Notes under the pieces: generated by a model
Databases searched by the model: none
Told to the model about the DNA's origin: nothing
What the model saw: the letters and a program-made list of their open reading frames with translations, nothing else
Program-made: the position numbers and the translations under genes
Part shown: positions 52,649 to 61,644 of the stretch, piece after piece
How positions within the stretch are numbered: the first letter of the stretch is position 1
Layout of the letters: every line of letters starts with the position of its first letter
Assembly (NCBI RefSeq): GCF_022558445.1
Contig: NZ_CP054699.1
Location: 2,248,001 to 2,312,000 of the forward strand
Direction: 5' to 3'
From: Candidatus Contubernalis alkalaceticus
Lineage (GTDB): Bacteria; Bacillota; Dethiobacteria; SKNC01
Length of the DNA: 64,000 bases

Positions 52649-53518
52649 TTAGGCTAATTTTTTCTCTTTTAAGAAAGCATCATTTTTAACAAAATGCTTG
52701 TTGATACCAAGTTCTTTTGGACTGAAACCAAAACTTAAACCAACCAACTCCGAAATTTCGAACACAGGCATATTATACTTAACCTTGTATTCCTTTTCAG
52801 TGGCCGCCTGACGTAATTCCAGGTTAAGCTGACACATGGGACAGGCGGTTACCAGACAATCCGCCCCACTGGCCACGGCCATTGAGAAAATATCATTGCT
52901 CAGTTTTAATATTACTTCGGTCTTAGAAATAGCCAGCCCACCGCCACAGCACTCTGTTTTATAAGGCCATACAATGGGTTCTGCACCCAGTGCTTCCACA
53001 ATCCTATCTAATGACTGAGGGTTTTCAGGATTGTCATATTTTGTCAATGCAGGAGGCTTCACTAAAAGACAGCCATAGTAACAGGCTACTTTCAACCCGG
53101 AAAGCTTTTTTTGTATCTGGGCAGAAATCTTATCGATGCCAACCATATCATGCAAAAACTGTACCATGTTAACAGCGGTATTAGTTCCCTTATAATCACG
53201 ACCTATGCTTTCATTTACCTTTTTCCTCATGTCCTCATCATTGTTTACTGCCTCTACAGCAGCCAGCATCCTGTTGTAACAGGCAGCACAGGGTGCCAGA
53301 ACATCTAAGCCCTCTTCTTCTGCGATGGCCAGGTTACGGGCATTAAGGCCTATGGGTAAAAAAAGGTCTGACTGGTGAGCAGGTGATGCTCCGCAGCAGT
53401 TCCAGTTGGGTATTTCCCAAAGTTCAATTCCCAGCTTTTTAGCAATTAACTTATTGGAAAAATGATACTCTTTACCTGTTGATTCCAGAGAACAACCGGG
53501 ATAATATGCTATCTTCAT
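52649..53518 (-). CDS. Heterodisulfide reductase subunit B-like protein
   Basis: A 289-aa protein with two CCG domains (CX(n)CCGX(n)CXXC): NWNCCGASPAHQ with APCAACYNRM, and TECCGGGLAISKTEV with TACPMCQLNL. In HdrB of methanogens these bind two noncubane [4Fe-4S] clusters that reduce a heterodisulfide. Bacteria without coenzyme M use HdrBC relatives in other disulfide or electron bifurcation complexes. hdrA is not in the window. The start overlaps the hdrC stop by one base. Confidence 0.92.
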   Translation of the reverse strand: MKIAYYPGCSLESTGKEYHFSNKLIAKKLGIELWEIPNWNCCGASPAHQSDLFLPIGLNARNLAIAEEEGLDVLAPCAACYNRMLAAVEAVNNDEDMRKKVNESIGRDYKGTNTAVNMVQFLHDMVGIDKISAQIQKKLSGLKVACYYGCLLVKPPALTKYDNPENPQSLDRIVEALGAEPIVWPYKTECCGGGLAISKTEVILKLSNDIFSMAVASGADCLVTACPMCQLNLELRQAATEKEYKVKYNMPVFEISELVGLSFGFSPKELGINKHFVKNDAFLKEKKLA

Positions 53519-54090
53519 TATTTCGCTCCTTTCATTTCCCGCATTTTCTTAAAGATATTGGCTACTTCTTTTCTACCTTTAATCAGGTGGGGGAAAGGAC
53601 TAATTTTCCCTAGCATAAACATTCCAGGGGCCACGTCCATACCGGCCATAAAATGACCTGAACGTGTATTGTAAAGCATTGTTAAACCTGCTTCATAAAG
53701 CCTGCCGGTATACTGCACTGTTTTCAGGAAAGAATCGTTAAATATATCTACATCCTTTTCAGCACAGGGGTAACCTTTTTCCTTGGAAAGAATCCTTAAT
53801 GTGTCATGAAGGTGGGGAATATTTAAGTTCCGCGGACAGCGAGCAACACAGTTGCCGCATCCGATACACAGCCAAATCATGTGAGACTTAAAAACTTCAT
53901 CAATGAGTCCAGTCTGCAGCATTTTAACCACCTGACGAGGGGTAAAATCACTTACATAAGAGACTGGACAACCAGCTGCACAGGTCCCGCATTGATAGCA
54001 TTTTTTAACATCTACATGGCTTTTATGTTCTATCTCTGAAAGCAAAGATTCAGATTCCTTCAATGCCGTGTTCATAACTACCTGTTCCAT
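53518..54090 (-). CDS. Heterodisulfide reductase subunit C-like 4Fe-4S protein
   Basis: A 190-aa ferredoxin-like subunit with two [4Fe-4S] motifs: CYQCGTCAAGCPVSY (about 36-46) and CIGCGNCVARCPRNL (about 76-86). It passes electrons from an HdrA-type or other donor to HdrB. The C-terminal half is helical with no further cofactor motif. AAGGAGGA precedes the ATG. It is the first gene of hdrCB. Confidence 0.92.
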   Translation of the reverse strand: MEQVVMNTALKESESLLSEIEHKSHVDVKKCYQCGTCAAGCPVSYVSDFTPRQVVKMLQTGLIDEVFKSHMIWLCIGCGNCVARCPRNLNIPHLHDTLRILSKEKGYPCAEKDVDIFNDSFLKTVQYTGRLYEAGLTMLYNTRSGHFMAGMDVAPGMFMLGKISPFPHLIKGRKEVANIFKKMREMKGAK

Positions 54091-54296
54091 ATAATTCCTC
54101 CTTTTGATAATTATTAAAAAATAAATTTTTTAAGTTTACTCACCCCTCCACAGGTATGTACATTAAAAAATAATAACCAAAAAATAAAACCATTGAAGAG
54201 GATATAGCACTTTCGTTCCCCAATATTTTGTTAATAAATATAGTTTCGACATATTTTTAAGTTTCCCTTTTTAATAAGTGAATTTTTTATTTAATT

Positions 54297-55589
54297 TTAA
54301 TATTTTGCTAAAAAATCTCTACCCACACCAATTGAACATGCCATATTTTGGGTCTTTTCGTAAACCTCCCGGGATTTAATCTCACGCTCGGCCACTCCAG
54401 TCTCCACTGCAGCGGCAGCTACAGCGGCAGCAACGTTAGGAGCTACCCTGGGATCAAATACTTCCGGCACGATAATTCCAGCACTTAACTCCTGGTCAGT
54501 AACTAAATTTGCGATAGCTTTTGCTGCTCTGACCTTCATCTCATTGTTAATATCTTTTGCCCGGACTTCCATGGCCCCCCTCAAAACCCCTGGGAAAACC
54601 AGTACATTATTGATTTGATTTGTAAAATCTGACCGGCCGGTGGCCACTACCCCACATCCAGCGGCCAGAGCCTCCTGGGGCATTATTTCCGGAATGGGGT
54701 TGGCCAGAGCAAAAATTATGGGCTTGGGAGCCATTAGCTGTACCATTTCACCGGTTAACACTCCTGGTGCCGAAACCCCAATAAAAACATCAGAATTTTT
54801 TAAAGCAGCTTTCAACGTCCTTTGTTCCTCATTAATATTTTTATGCTCCCCTAGTGGAAAAGTCAACCCGGCTAATTCTTCTTTATATGGATTCATATCC
54901 CGGGAACGTCCAGGGTAAATTATACCTGCAGAATCACAAATAGTTATTCTTTTCACTCCCAAGTACAATAACAGCTTAGTTATTGCGGTTCCTGCAGCCC
55001 CGGCCCCATTTATTACTACCTTGAGAGATTCCATGTCCCTTCCAGTCATTTTTACAGCATTGTACAGCCCCGCAGTTACCACCACAGCTGTTCCATGCTG
55101 ATCATCATGGAATACAGGAACATCTGTTTCCTGCTTTAATCGTTCTTCAATATAAAAACATCTTGGAGCAGAAATATCTTCCAAGTTAATGCCACCAAAA
55201 GTAGGAATAAGAAGTTTTACAGTTTCTACAATTATATCGGCATCCTGAGTATTCAAACAGATGGGAAACGCATCCAGTCCTCCAAAAAACTTAAATAAAA
55301 CGGCCTTCCCCTCCATTACGGGAAGAGCCGCTTCCGGGCCTATATTCCCCAAACCTAAAACGGCTGAACCATCCGTCACCACAGCGACCATATTGCCCTT
55401 TGTGGTGTACTCATAAACCATTTCCCTTTCCCGATATATTTCTTTGCAGGGTTCCGCTACCCCAGGCGTATAGGCCAGACTTAAGTCTGCTTTATCCTTG
55501 ATGCTGACTTTACTGATCACCTCTATCTTACCCTGATGCTTACTATGAAAATTTAAAGAATCCCTTACAAAATTTTTTTCTGATGTCAA
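54297..55589 (-). CDS. NAD-dependent malic enzyme
   Basis: A 430-aa short-form malic enzyme that decarboxylates malate to pyruvate. Signatures: the catalytic Tyr region ([15 protein letters not shown]), the Lys in [35 protein letters not shown], metal-binding residues in [11 protein letters not shown], and the Rossmann GAGAAGTA. Cofactor preference is by analogy only. The start is TTG at 55589, nine bases behind GGGAGGT. It stands alone. Confidence 0.93.
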   Translation of the reverse strand: MTSEKNFVRDSLNFHSKHQGKIEVISKVSIKDKADLSLAYTPGVAEPCKEIYREREMVYEYTTKGNMVAVVTDGSAVLGLGNIGPEAALPVMEGKAVLFKFFGGLDAFPICLNTQDADIIVETVKLLIPTFGGINLEDISAPRCFYIEERLKQETDVPVFHDDQHGTAVVVTAGLYNAVKMTGRDMESLKVVINGAGAAGTAITKLLLYLGVKRITICDSAGIIYPGRSRDMNPYKEELAGLTFPLGEHKNINEEQRTLKAALKNSDVFIGVSAPGVLTGEMVQLMAPKPIIFALANPIPEIMPQEALAAGCGVVATGRSDFTNQINNVLVFPGVLRGAMEVRAKDINNEMKVRAAKAIANLVTDQELSAGIIVPEVFDPRVAPNVAAAVAAAAVETGVAEREIKSREVYEKTQNMACSIGVGRDFLAKY

Positions 55590-55746
55590 TATATTACTAC
55601 CTCCCTGTGTTCAACACCTTATGCATTCTTTTTGTTCATATCTTTGACAAAAAAACATCAAATCCTGCCGTCTAAAAGATTATTATCATTTTTATAGTTA
55701 TGTATATGACCTGGCTTTAATTACCGCACCTTTAGTTAAGATTACC

Positions 55747-56355
55747 TTAAAACTTCTCTACCACTACCAGGAAAGGGGACTTTTTTAAATTCAAATACTT
55801 GCAAAGAAAAACCCGAAAGTTTTTCTTATCCAGCTTCTTCAAATAGCTTTCTAACCCATCCCATTCCTCCTGCCCTCCGGGGTGACCTGTGTATACAACC
55901 ACAGTTAAAACCCCCCCTGAAAACAGCAGGCTAAGGGCCGCCTTAACTCCCTGCAGTGTTGTATCTGAACGGGTAATGATGCTTTGATCTGACCCTGGAA
56001 GATAACCCAGATTAAACATCACTGCAGATACACAAGTCTTAATATAATTCTGCATGTTCTCATGTCCATCCTGTACTAAATGAACCCGGGACAACAACCC
56101 CTCCTGCAACAAATATTCTTTAGTAGCGGTTATGGCCTTCTCCTGAATATCAAAGGCAATCACTCTTCCTTCTTCCCCTACTAATTTTGCCAAAAAGACA
56201 GAATCCTGACCATTTCCTGCCGTCGCATCAATAACCATATCCCCCGCCTTGACAAACCGGCCCACAATCAGGTGGGCAAAATCCAGGGTCTTTAAAAACT
56301 GCACAACTGCACACCCCTTAGCAATCATTTTAATTATTTCCTTTAATTCCTGCAC
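55747..56355 (-). CDS. mnmM: MnmM (YtqB) type tRNA methyltransferase
   Basis: A 202-aa Rossmann methyltransferase of the YtqB family. Motif I VIDATAGNGQDSVFLA, the NLGYLPGSDQSI motif and VVVYTGHPGGQEEW are characteristic. YtqB has been identified as MnmM, which adds the methyl group of mnm5s2U34 in tRNA in Gram-positive bacteria. The start is unclear: the longest frame begins GTG at 56355 without good ribosome site; an ATG at 56328 is another option. Confidence 0.82.
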   Translation of the reverse strand: MQELKEIIKMIAKGCAVVQFLKTLDFAHLIVGRFVKAGDMVIDATAGNGQDSVFLAKLVGEEGRVIAFDIQEKAITATKEYLLQEGLLSRVHLVQDGHENMQNYIKTCVSAVMFNLGYLPGSDQSIITRSDTTLQGVKAALSLLFSGGVLTVVVYTGHPGGQEEWDGLESYLKKLDKKNFRVFLCKYLNLKKSPFLVVVEKF

Positions 56356-56404
56356 CTGTATCTATTATACATTCTAAAAACCCATAATTAAAATTTTTAA
56401 AAAC

Positions 56405-56428
56405 AAAACCCTGCTTTCACAGGGTTTT
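56405..56428 (-). terminator. Terminator of the DUF421 gene
   Basis: AAAACCCTG and CAGGGTTTT form a stem around six bases with T on the minus strand; it touches the stop codon of the DUF421 gene. Confidence 0.8.
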
Positions 56429-57108
56429 TAAGATTTTTCCTTTTTACTCACATAAAGATTGCCTTGGCTGTCAATAGTGGCTAACAAAACCTCCTTGAAA
56501 TCATTCACATTGTTCTTTTTTAATTCATCCTTCAACCATTGGGAATCTAATTTTACTTTTTTTAAGTTATCAGTATTTACATTACCATCAATAATTAAAG
56601 GATGTGATAACCCCTCGTAGCTGGGGCGGAGGTTTAAATCTTTAGGGATCACCGGCCTACTCTGAGATTTCAACACTACACTTATTTTTCCTGAAGTTTC
56701 TAAAATAGCAAATTCTACATCAGAAATATTAAATACATCTTTTTCTCTTAACTGTCTTAGCAGATCATTAATATTATATCTTAATTTCCTCAGTTCACCT
56801 TCTAATATATTACCATTTTCTATAAGGACAGACGGCACTCCATTAATTACCGATCTAGCTATTTTACTTTTTAAACTCACCCCAGCCAACATTACCTCTA
56901 AAATAGCCAGAGTCAATATGGGAAGAATCCCTACATATATGGGAATCTCAATCTTATCCATAGGAATTGCCGCCAGCTCTGCAATCATTATAGCTACTAC
57001 CAGATCAAAAGAAGAAAGCTGACCCACTTCCCTTTTACCCAACAAGCGGATTACAATTAGTACCGTCACATAAAAAACGACTGTTCGCATAACAACTTGA
57101 AAAGCCAT
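56428..57108 (-). CDS. DUF421 family membrane protein
   Basis: A 226-aa protein of the YetF/YcaP family: three N-terminal helices (about 5-22, 33-48, 56-76) with VLIVIRLLGKREVGQLSSFDLVVAIMIAELAAIP, the family signature, followed by two soluble alpha/beta modules (about 85-220). YetF of Bacillus has been placed in spore membranes in some species; a precise function is lacking. Length is normal. Confidence 0.88.
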   Translation of the reverse strand: MAFQVVMRTVVFYVTVLIVIRLLGKREVGQLSSFDLVVAIMIAELAAIPMDKIEIPIYVGILPILTLAILEVMLAGVSLKSKIARSVINGVPSVLIENGNILEGELRKLRYNINDLLRQLREKDVFNISDVEFAILETSGKISVVLKSQSRPVIPKDLNLRPSYEGLSHPLIIDGNVNTDNLKKVKLDSQWLKDELKKNNVNDFKEVLLATIDSQGNLYVSKKEKS

Positions 57109-57190
57109 GCTTTTTACCTCTATTGTTTTTTTCCTACAAGATTTTTCTTAAAATAACTACTTTGAACCTATAAAAATTAGATTCTTTACT

Positions 57191-57226
57191 ATTTTTAGAA
57201 TAAAGAGGAAAATTTATTCTAAAAAT
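57191..57226. repeat. Perfect 14-bp inverted repeat
   Basis: ATTTTTAGAATAAA and TTTATTCTAAAAAT with an 8-bp spacer, in the divergent control region between the DUF421 gene and the small membrane protein gene. It may be a regulatory hairpin or binding site. Confidence 0.7.
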
Positions 57227-57241
57227 CTTTTTTAAAAAAGT

Positions 57242-57272
57242 CATTGGAGACTTCTCCAATGTTTGATATAAT
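57242..57272 (+). promoter_or_regulatory. Promoter with operator-like palindrome
   Basis: TTGGAG (-35, 57244-57249), 17 bp, TATAAT (-10, 57267-57272). The 20-bp palindrome CATTGGAGACTTCTCCAATG (57242-57261) covers the -35 box, a typical operator position. It drives the 103-aa membrane protein gene. Confidence 0.75.
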
Positions 57273-57311
57273 TTTAATTAATATTTTATTACTTAAAAGG
57301 GGTTAATTATA

Positions 57312-57623
57312 TTGAGGCGTTTTATTACAGTATTGATCATATCTTGTTTATTAGTTTTAATTATACCTACGGCAGATTATTTTCTATCTGAGGGAAACCT
57401 GTTTGGTCTATGGACGGGGATGTTCGGTGTTTTTGTAGGGGGTACTCTAACAATTGTCGGTCTTATATTTATCATTTTTGCCAGTCCATTTTTCTTTTTC
57501 AAAAAACATTTGGCCAAAAATATCTCTTTGAACGGACTTTCTATTATTGGGATAGGAGTTCTTACAGCGATTTCCACACTTATATTTTGGTTAATTCTAG
57601 GACAACCGATGCTTAAATTATAG
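57312..57623 (+). CDS. Small three-helix membrane protein
   Basis: A 103-aa protein with three predicted helices (about 4-24, 34-58 and 76-98) and a short FFKKHLAKN loop. I do not recognise a family. The only fitting start is TTG at 57312 with a moderate GGGG site 11 bases in front. Its promoter carries an operator-like palindrome, so expression is probably regulated. Confidence 0.65.
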   Translation: MRRFITVLIISCLLVLIIPTADYFLSEGNLFGLWTGMFGVFVGGTLTIVGLIFIIFASPFFFFKKHLAKNISLNGLSIIGIGVLTAISTLIFWLILGQPMLKL

Positions 57624-57657
57624 GAATTAATAAATCAAAAAACTTAGTTTAGTTAAC

Positions 57658-57779
57658 TGTCTTTTTTTAGGGTATAAGACCCCCACTCTGAGCGTTAGCG
57701 TAGGTGGGGGTCTTAATCAGATTGAGTAGAGTCTTCACCTGATTCCCGATGTTTTGAGTTTGCTGAAACGAGTTCACTA
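57658..57779 (-). repeat. Dispersed two-hairpin repeat, copy E
   Basis: Full copy in minus orientation. Hairpin 2 is fully paired in a variant form (AAGACCCCCAC/GTGGGGGTCTT), hairpin 1 is degenerate (CAGGTGAAG against CTCAATCTG). Its left end overlaps the stop codon of the antiporter gene. Confidence 0.85.
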
Positions 57780-58997
57780 TGTCTGCATTTTATGACTGTC
57801 AAGTTTACCGGTAGAGATAGAGACCTCGCCAGCCCCCATCAAAGCATATCTGGTGGCCAAAGGGCCAATTATTTCATAGAAGGTTACTGCAGCCAACTCT
57901 ATCGCTGTTACCAAAGCTGCCAGTTCAGTACCGGGAAATCTGGATTGAACAAAAAGAATCAATCCTATGCTGACTCCTGCTTTGGGAAGCATAGCAAAGC
58001 CCATATATTTCCTAACTACAGCATCAGCACCAGATATTAGTGCTCCGTAATAACAGCCAGATATTTTTCCCAATGCTCGGGTTATAATATATATTAATGC
58101 CGGAAACCAGTTAGCTAACAACAGGTCTAAGTGCAAACTGGCGCCCGCTAATGTAAAAAAGATTACAAATATAGGCAAATCAATATCATCTAAGACATTA
58201 ATTACAACAGGATTTTTTAAATATAAATTTGCCACAACGGCTCCGCTGACCATGTTGACCAGCAAAGAGGAGAGATCCAAATATGTAGAAATACCACTAT
58301 TAATTAACACAAAAGCCAATAATATCACGATAGTCTCATGTTTATCTTGAATATACTTTAAAACAAAAGAGAGAATCAATCCTGTAAAAAACCCCAACCC
58401 TAAAGAACCTGCCAGCTCCCAGGCAGGATGCGCCAAATCTGCTATTTCAAAAGTGGCTCCCATCTCCATTAACCCTTTAGCAAAAGCTAAAGCAAAACCT
58501 ACCAATATGATACAGAGCGCATCATCTAAGGCGATCACTCCCAAAAGAGTGGTAGAAAATTTTCCCTTAGATTTATACTCCTTCATTACTGCCAATGTAG
58601 CTGCCGGTGCTGTAGCTGTGGCCATGGCGGCCATAATTAATGCAACACTCAAATCTTTTCCCATAAGCAAAAACATGCCCAAAAAAACAATCAGTAAAGT
58701 GGTAAATATTTGCGCAAAAGTAATCACCACAATGCTTTTACCAATTTTTTTTAATACACGCAAGTTAAGTTCTCCACCAATGATCATAGCAATCATGCTC
58801 AGTCCCAAAACTTTTAAAGCCTCAAGTTCCATGTTTAAGTCATAGGGAATAATGTTGAAAACAGATGGGCTTAACAGGATACCTGTTAAGCAGTAACCGG
58901 CTACTGCCGGTAATTTTGCCTTCTTTGCCAGCTGTCCTCCTGCATAACCCAGAATTAATAATACTCCTACCCCTAAAATCTGATCCGTAATAGCCAT
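57777..58997 (-). CDS. Cation:proton antiporter (CPA2 family)
   Basis: A 406-aa membrane protein with about twelve helices, KefB/NapA-like Na+/H+ exchanger fold: GYCLTGILLSPSVFNIIP, MIIGGELNLRVLKK, ALDDALCIILVG (the paired acidic residues of the transport site) and FFTLAGASLHLDLL. No C-terminal nucleotide-binding domain. GGAGGAAAAATA precedes the ATG. The TAG stop lies in the first bases of repeat copy E, so the C-terminus (LDSHKMQT) could have been changed by the insertion. Confidence 0.9.
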   Translation of the reverse strand: MAITDQILGVGVLLILGYAGGQLAKKAKLPAVAGYCLTGILLSPSVFNIIPYDLNMELEALKVLGLSMIAMIIGGELNLRVLKKIGKSIVVITFAQIFTTLLIVFLGMFLLMGKDLSVALIMAAMATATAPAATLAVMKEYKSKGKFSTTLLGVIALDDALCIILVGFALAFAKGLMEMGATFEIADLAHPAWELAGSLGLGFFTGLILSFVLKYIQDKHETIVILLAFVLINSGISTYLDLSSLLVNMVSGAVVANLYLKNPVVINVLDDIDLPIFVIFFTLAGASLHLDLLLANWFPALIYIITRALGKISGCYYGALISGADAVVRKYMGFAMLPKAGVSIGLILFVQSRFPGTELAALVTAIELAAVTFYEIIGPLATRYALMGAGEVSISTGKLDSHKMQT

Positions 58998-59094
58998 TAT
59001 TTTTCCTCCGTATAAGTTATGTAATCTAGTAATATGCTGTATTTAATCATACCCAACCCTTTTACTGTTGTCAAACTAGATATTTAAAAATAGT

Positions 59095-59126
59095 AAAAGC
59101 TCCTGGCTTTTTTTGCCGGAGCTTTT
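59095..59126 (-). terminator. Terminator of the glutaredoxin gene
   Basis: AAAAGCTCC and GGAGCTTTT with inner GGC/GCC pair; T-rich on the minus strand. Confidence 0.8.
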
Positions 59127-59147
59127 GTAAACAAAATTATTAATTTC

Positions 59148-59381
59148 CTAATGTATGAGCTCATCAATTTTTTCCTGGTCAAAACCTACAATTACTTCAT
59201 TATTGATGACCATGGTGGGGACAGCCATCCTCCCTGACTTATCCATCATTTCCTGGCGGGCATTTTCATCTTCTGAAACATCATATTCTACATAGGACAC
59301 TCCTTTTTTTGAAAGAAATTCTTTCACCGTATCACAAAAAGGACAGGTTGGAGTGGTATATACAATCACTTTTTCATTCAT
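59148..59381 (-). CDS. Glutaredoxin family protein
   Basis: A 77-aa thioredoxin-fold protein with the redox motif CPFC (TPTCPFCDTVKEFL), cis-proline region AVPTMVI and GFDQEKI. It probably acts as a NrdH- or YruB-type disulfide carrier. The ATG at 59381 is behind GGAGGGA; the frame extends nine codons further but without ribosome site. Confidence 0.9.
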   Translation of the reverse strand: MNEKVIVYTTPTCPFCDTVKEFLSKKGVSYVEYDVSEDENARQEMMDKSGRMAVPTMVINNEVIVGFDQEKIDELIH

Positions 59382-59522
59382 TTGATTCCCTCCATATATT
59401 TTTTTCATAGATGGCCAGTACCATTAACTTTAAGTTATGGATTTTCAAAAATATTATACCTTTTTAAATTCCCTGGAACCCATTTCCCGTTATCTGTTAT
59501 ATGAATACAGCAGATTTGTTAT

Positions 59523-59648
59523 AAACTCGTTTCAGCAAGCTTTAACATCGGGGAATCAGGTGGAGCCTCAACTCCACCTGATTCTAAGCCCCTCCTACGC
59601 TAACGCTTAAGAGGTGGGAGTCTATACCCTAAAAAAAAGAGATAAAAA
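59523..59648 (+). repeat. Dispersed two-hairpin repeat, copy F
   Basis: Full copy in plus orientation; both hairpins present, loop TACGCTAACGCTTAA. It lies 66 bp ahead of the kinase/nuclease-like gene, so it may form part of its leader. Confidence 0.85.
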
Positions 59649-59714
59649 AAAAGGAAATAACCATATATTGCAGAAAATATCATAGAATATATAGACCTGG
59701 GGGTGGGGAGAAAC

Positions 59715-60557
59715 ATGGCAATGATTACTATATCCCGAGAATTCGGAAGCCGGGGAGAAGAAATTGCCTGGCTTACTGCTGAAAAATTAAATTTCCTCCG
59801 GGTGAACAAAAAAATGATTGAAGAAGGCCTTCTAAATCAGCTGTCCCAAGAAAATAAGTTGGTAATCCTGGAAAGTGGCGGTCACCTTCTCTTTAAGAAC
59901 CATTCCCCAGCGCTTCATGTAAGAATTATATGTCCACGAGAAAAGAGAATCCTTCGGGTTAAAGAAACGTATTCATTAAGCGATAAAGCTGCAGCTGCAC
60001 TGATCAGACAAAAGGACAGAGACATACAAAAATATATAGAAGAAATTTTCAATGAAGACTGGTCGAACTTAGATCTTTATGATTTAATTATAAATACGGA
60101 TAAAATAACTATTGAAAGCGCTTCTGAAATCATAGCAAATTCATTTTTAATAAAAGAGAAATGTAAAAATACAACTACTCCTTACCAAAAAGAAGATTCA
60201 GGAACAAAAATTGAACTCTCCTCAAAAGCAAAAAAGGAAATTAAATTTATGCATCCCAGTGAAAAAGAATTCGCTAAAATGCTGGACTTCTACCGTATAA
60301 AATGGGAGTATGAGCCCAAGACATTTCCCCTGGGATGGGACAGCGAAGGAAATATTACCGAAGCCTTTTCCCCAGATTTTTACCTACCGGATTACGACCT
60401 TTACGTAGAAATTACCACCCAAAGGCAAAAGCTAGTTTGGAAAAAAAATAAAAAAGTACGACGGCTAAAAGAATTTTATCCAGAGATTAATATTAAAATT
60501 ATCTATAATAAGGATTTTAAAAGTCTTTTGAGAAAATTTGGTTTAGAAAGCGGTTAA
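59715..60557 (+). CDS. Cytidylate kinase-like / PD-(D/E)XK nuclease-like fusion protein
   Basis: A 280-aa protein with two parts. Residues 1-145 resemble the cytidylate-kinase-like family: MITISREFGSRGEEIAWLTA (P-loop-like), ILESGGHLL, RIICPREKRILRV and DKAAAALIRQKDRDIQKYI; the middle substrate domain of true Cmk is missing. Residues about 175-275 resemble a PD-(D/E)XK nuclease: HPSEKEFAKML, FSPDFYLPDYDLYVEITTQ (PD at 220-221, E232) and a final strand KIIYNKDF. GGGGAG precedes the ATG. It is 38 bp ahead of hpt and likely cotranscribed. Which part is active is unknown. Confidence 0.75.
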   Translation: MAMITISREFGSRGEEIAWLTAEKLNFLRVNKKMIEEGLLNQLSQENKLVILESGGHLLFKNHSPALHVRIICPREKRILRVKETYSLSDKAAAALIRQKDRDIQKYIEEIFNEDWSNLDLYDLIINTDKITIESASEIIANSFLIKEKCKNTTTPYQKEDSGTKIELSSKAKKEIKFMHPSEKEFAKMLDFYRIKWEYEPKTFPLGWDSEGNITEAFSPDFYLPDYDLYVEITTQRQKLVWKKNKKVRRLKEFYPEINIKIIYNKDFKSLLRKFGLESG

Positions 60558-60595
60558 CCTAAGAAAAAGAAGAAAAAGATAAATAAGGAGCAATC

Positions 60596-61120
60596 ATGAA
60601 CAACAAACTAAAAGAAATAATCTCTCCAGAGGAAATCTGCTCCCGGGTGAAAAAAATGGGAGAAACAATATCAAGTGATTACCTTGGAAAAGAACTGATA
60701 TTGATCAGCGTGCTTAGGGGAAGCGTATATTTCGCTGTGGACTTGAGCCGCTCTCTCAGCATCCCCTTTTCAATAGACTTTATCAGTATCTCCCGTTACG
60801 GAGGCAATACAGAGCCTGCCGGTGTAGTACGTATTACTAAAAACCTGGACGTAAATATTGGAAATAAGGATGTCCTGATAGTTGAAGACATTGTTGATAC
60901 TGGACTCAGCCTCAGTTATCTACTTCAAAACTTAAAAACCCGGAATCCCAAAACTTTGAAAGTATGTACCTTTTTAAATGTAGAGTCCCGAAGAATTGTT
61001 AATGTACCTGTGGATTACAAAGGCTTTGACCTGCCGGATATCTATGTGGTTGGTTATGGACTGGATCATGATGAACAATACAGAGGGTTACCATTTGTTG
61101 CGGAATTTGTTAAAACCTAA
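60596..61120 (+). CDS. hpt: Hypoxanthine phosphoribosyltransferase
   Basis: A 174-aa purine salvage enzyme that makes IMP or GMP from hypoxanthine or guanine and PRPP. The PRPP motif is VLIVEDIVDTGLSLSYL, with LISVLRGSVYFAVDLSR at the front and YVVGYGLDHDEQYRGLPFV at the end. ATAAGGAG precedes the ATG. It appears to be in one operon with the fusion protein. Confidence 0.95.
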   Translation: MNNKLKEIISPEEICSRVKKMGETISSDYLGKELILISVLRGSVYFAVDLSRSLSIPFSIDFISISRYGGNTEPAGVVRITKNLDVNIGNKDVLIVEDIVDTGLSLSYLLQNLKTRNPKTLKVCTFLNVESRRIVNVPVDYKGFDLPDIYVVGYGLDHDEQYRGLPFVAEFVKT

Positions 61121-61610
61121 AACAAAACAAAAAAAAACAAATTAATACCAGATTCCAACAGGCCTTCCAACTCCCCGCTCCGACCCTAATGACTTTGCCT
61201 TTCAATGAATGACTTCCACCCCTTCAATTAGAATCGGGCTTCACTCAATCTCCAGGCAGTTCACCGAGCCTGATTTTTGACCCTCATGCCTTTCGCTGAA
61301 TGACCTCCACCCCTTCAATTAGAATTGGGCTTCACTCGATCTCCAGACAATTCAATGGGCCCCTCCGCGGCTGCCGATGTTTCCCGGCTTCGTCCCCAAC
61401 ACCGAAATATTGAAGATTAACCTTTCCACTCCGGACCTACGATGGTCACGACTCTTTTGGACGCTCCAGGAACGATTCCAACTTACGCCTTCATCAATCC
61501 CCTAACATTTTCCATCGGAGCCACATTCGGTTCGTTTTCTTGTCTCTCGGAATCTGGTAATATAATTATGCCATGACTCGATTAATTTGTCAATACAATT
61601 ATCAGAATTT
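61121..61610. other. Decayed region with a tandem duplication
   Basis: No intact reading frame on either strand. It contains an imperfect duplication of about 85 bp (unit 1 61182-61270, unit 2 61279-61361), both with CTTCAATTAGAAT(C/T)GGGCTT. The block has a higher G+C share than its flanks and is probably the debris of a foreign gene or repeat. Confidence 0.55.
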
Positions 61611-61644
61611 TTAAAATATTTTTATTAAGTATTTTAGTTCACTA

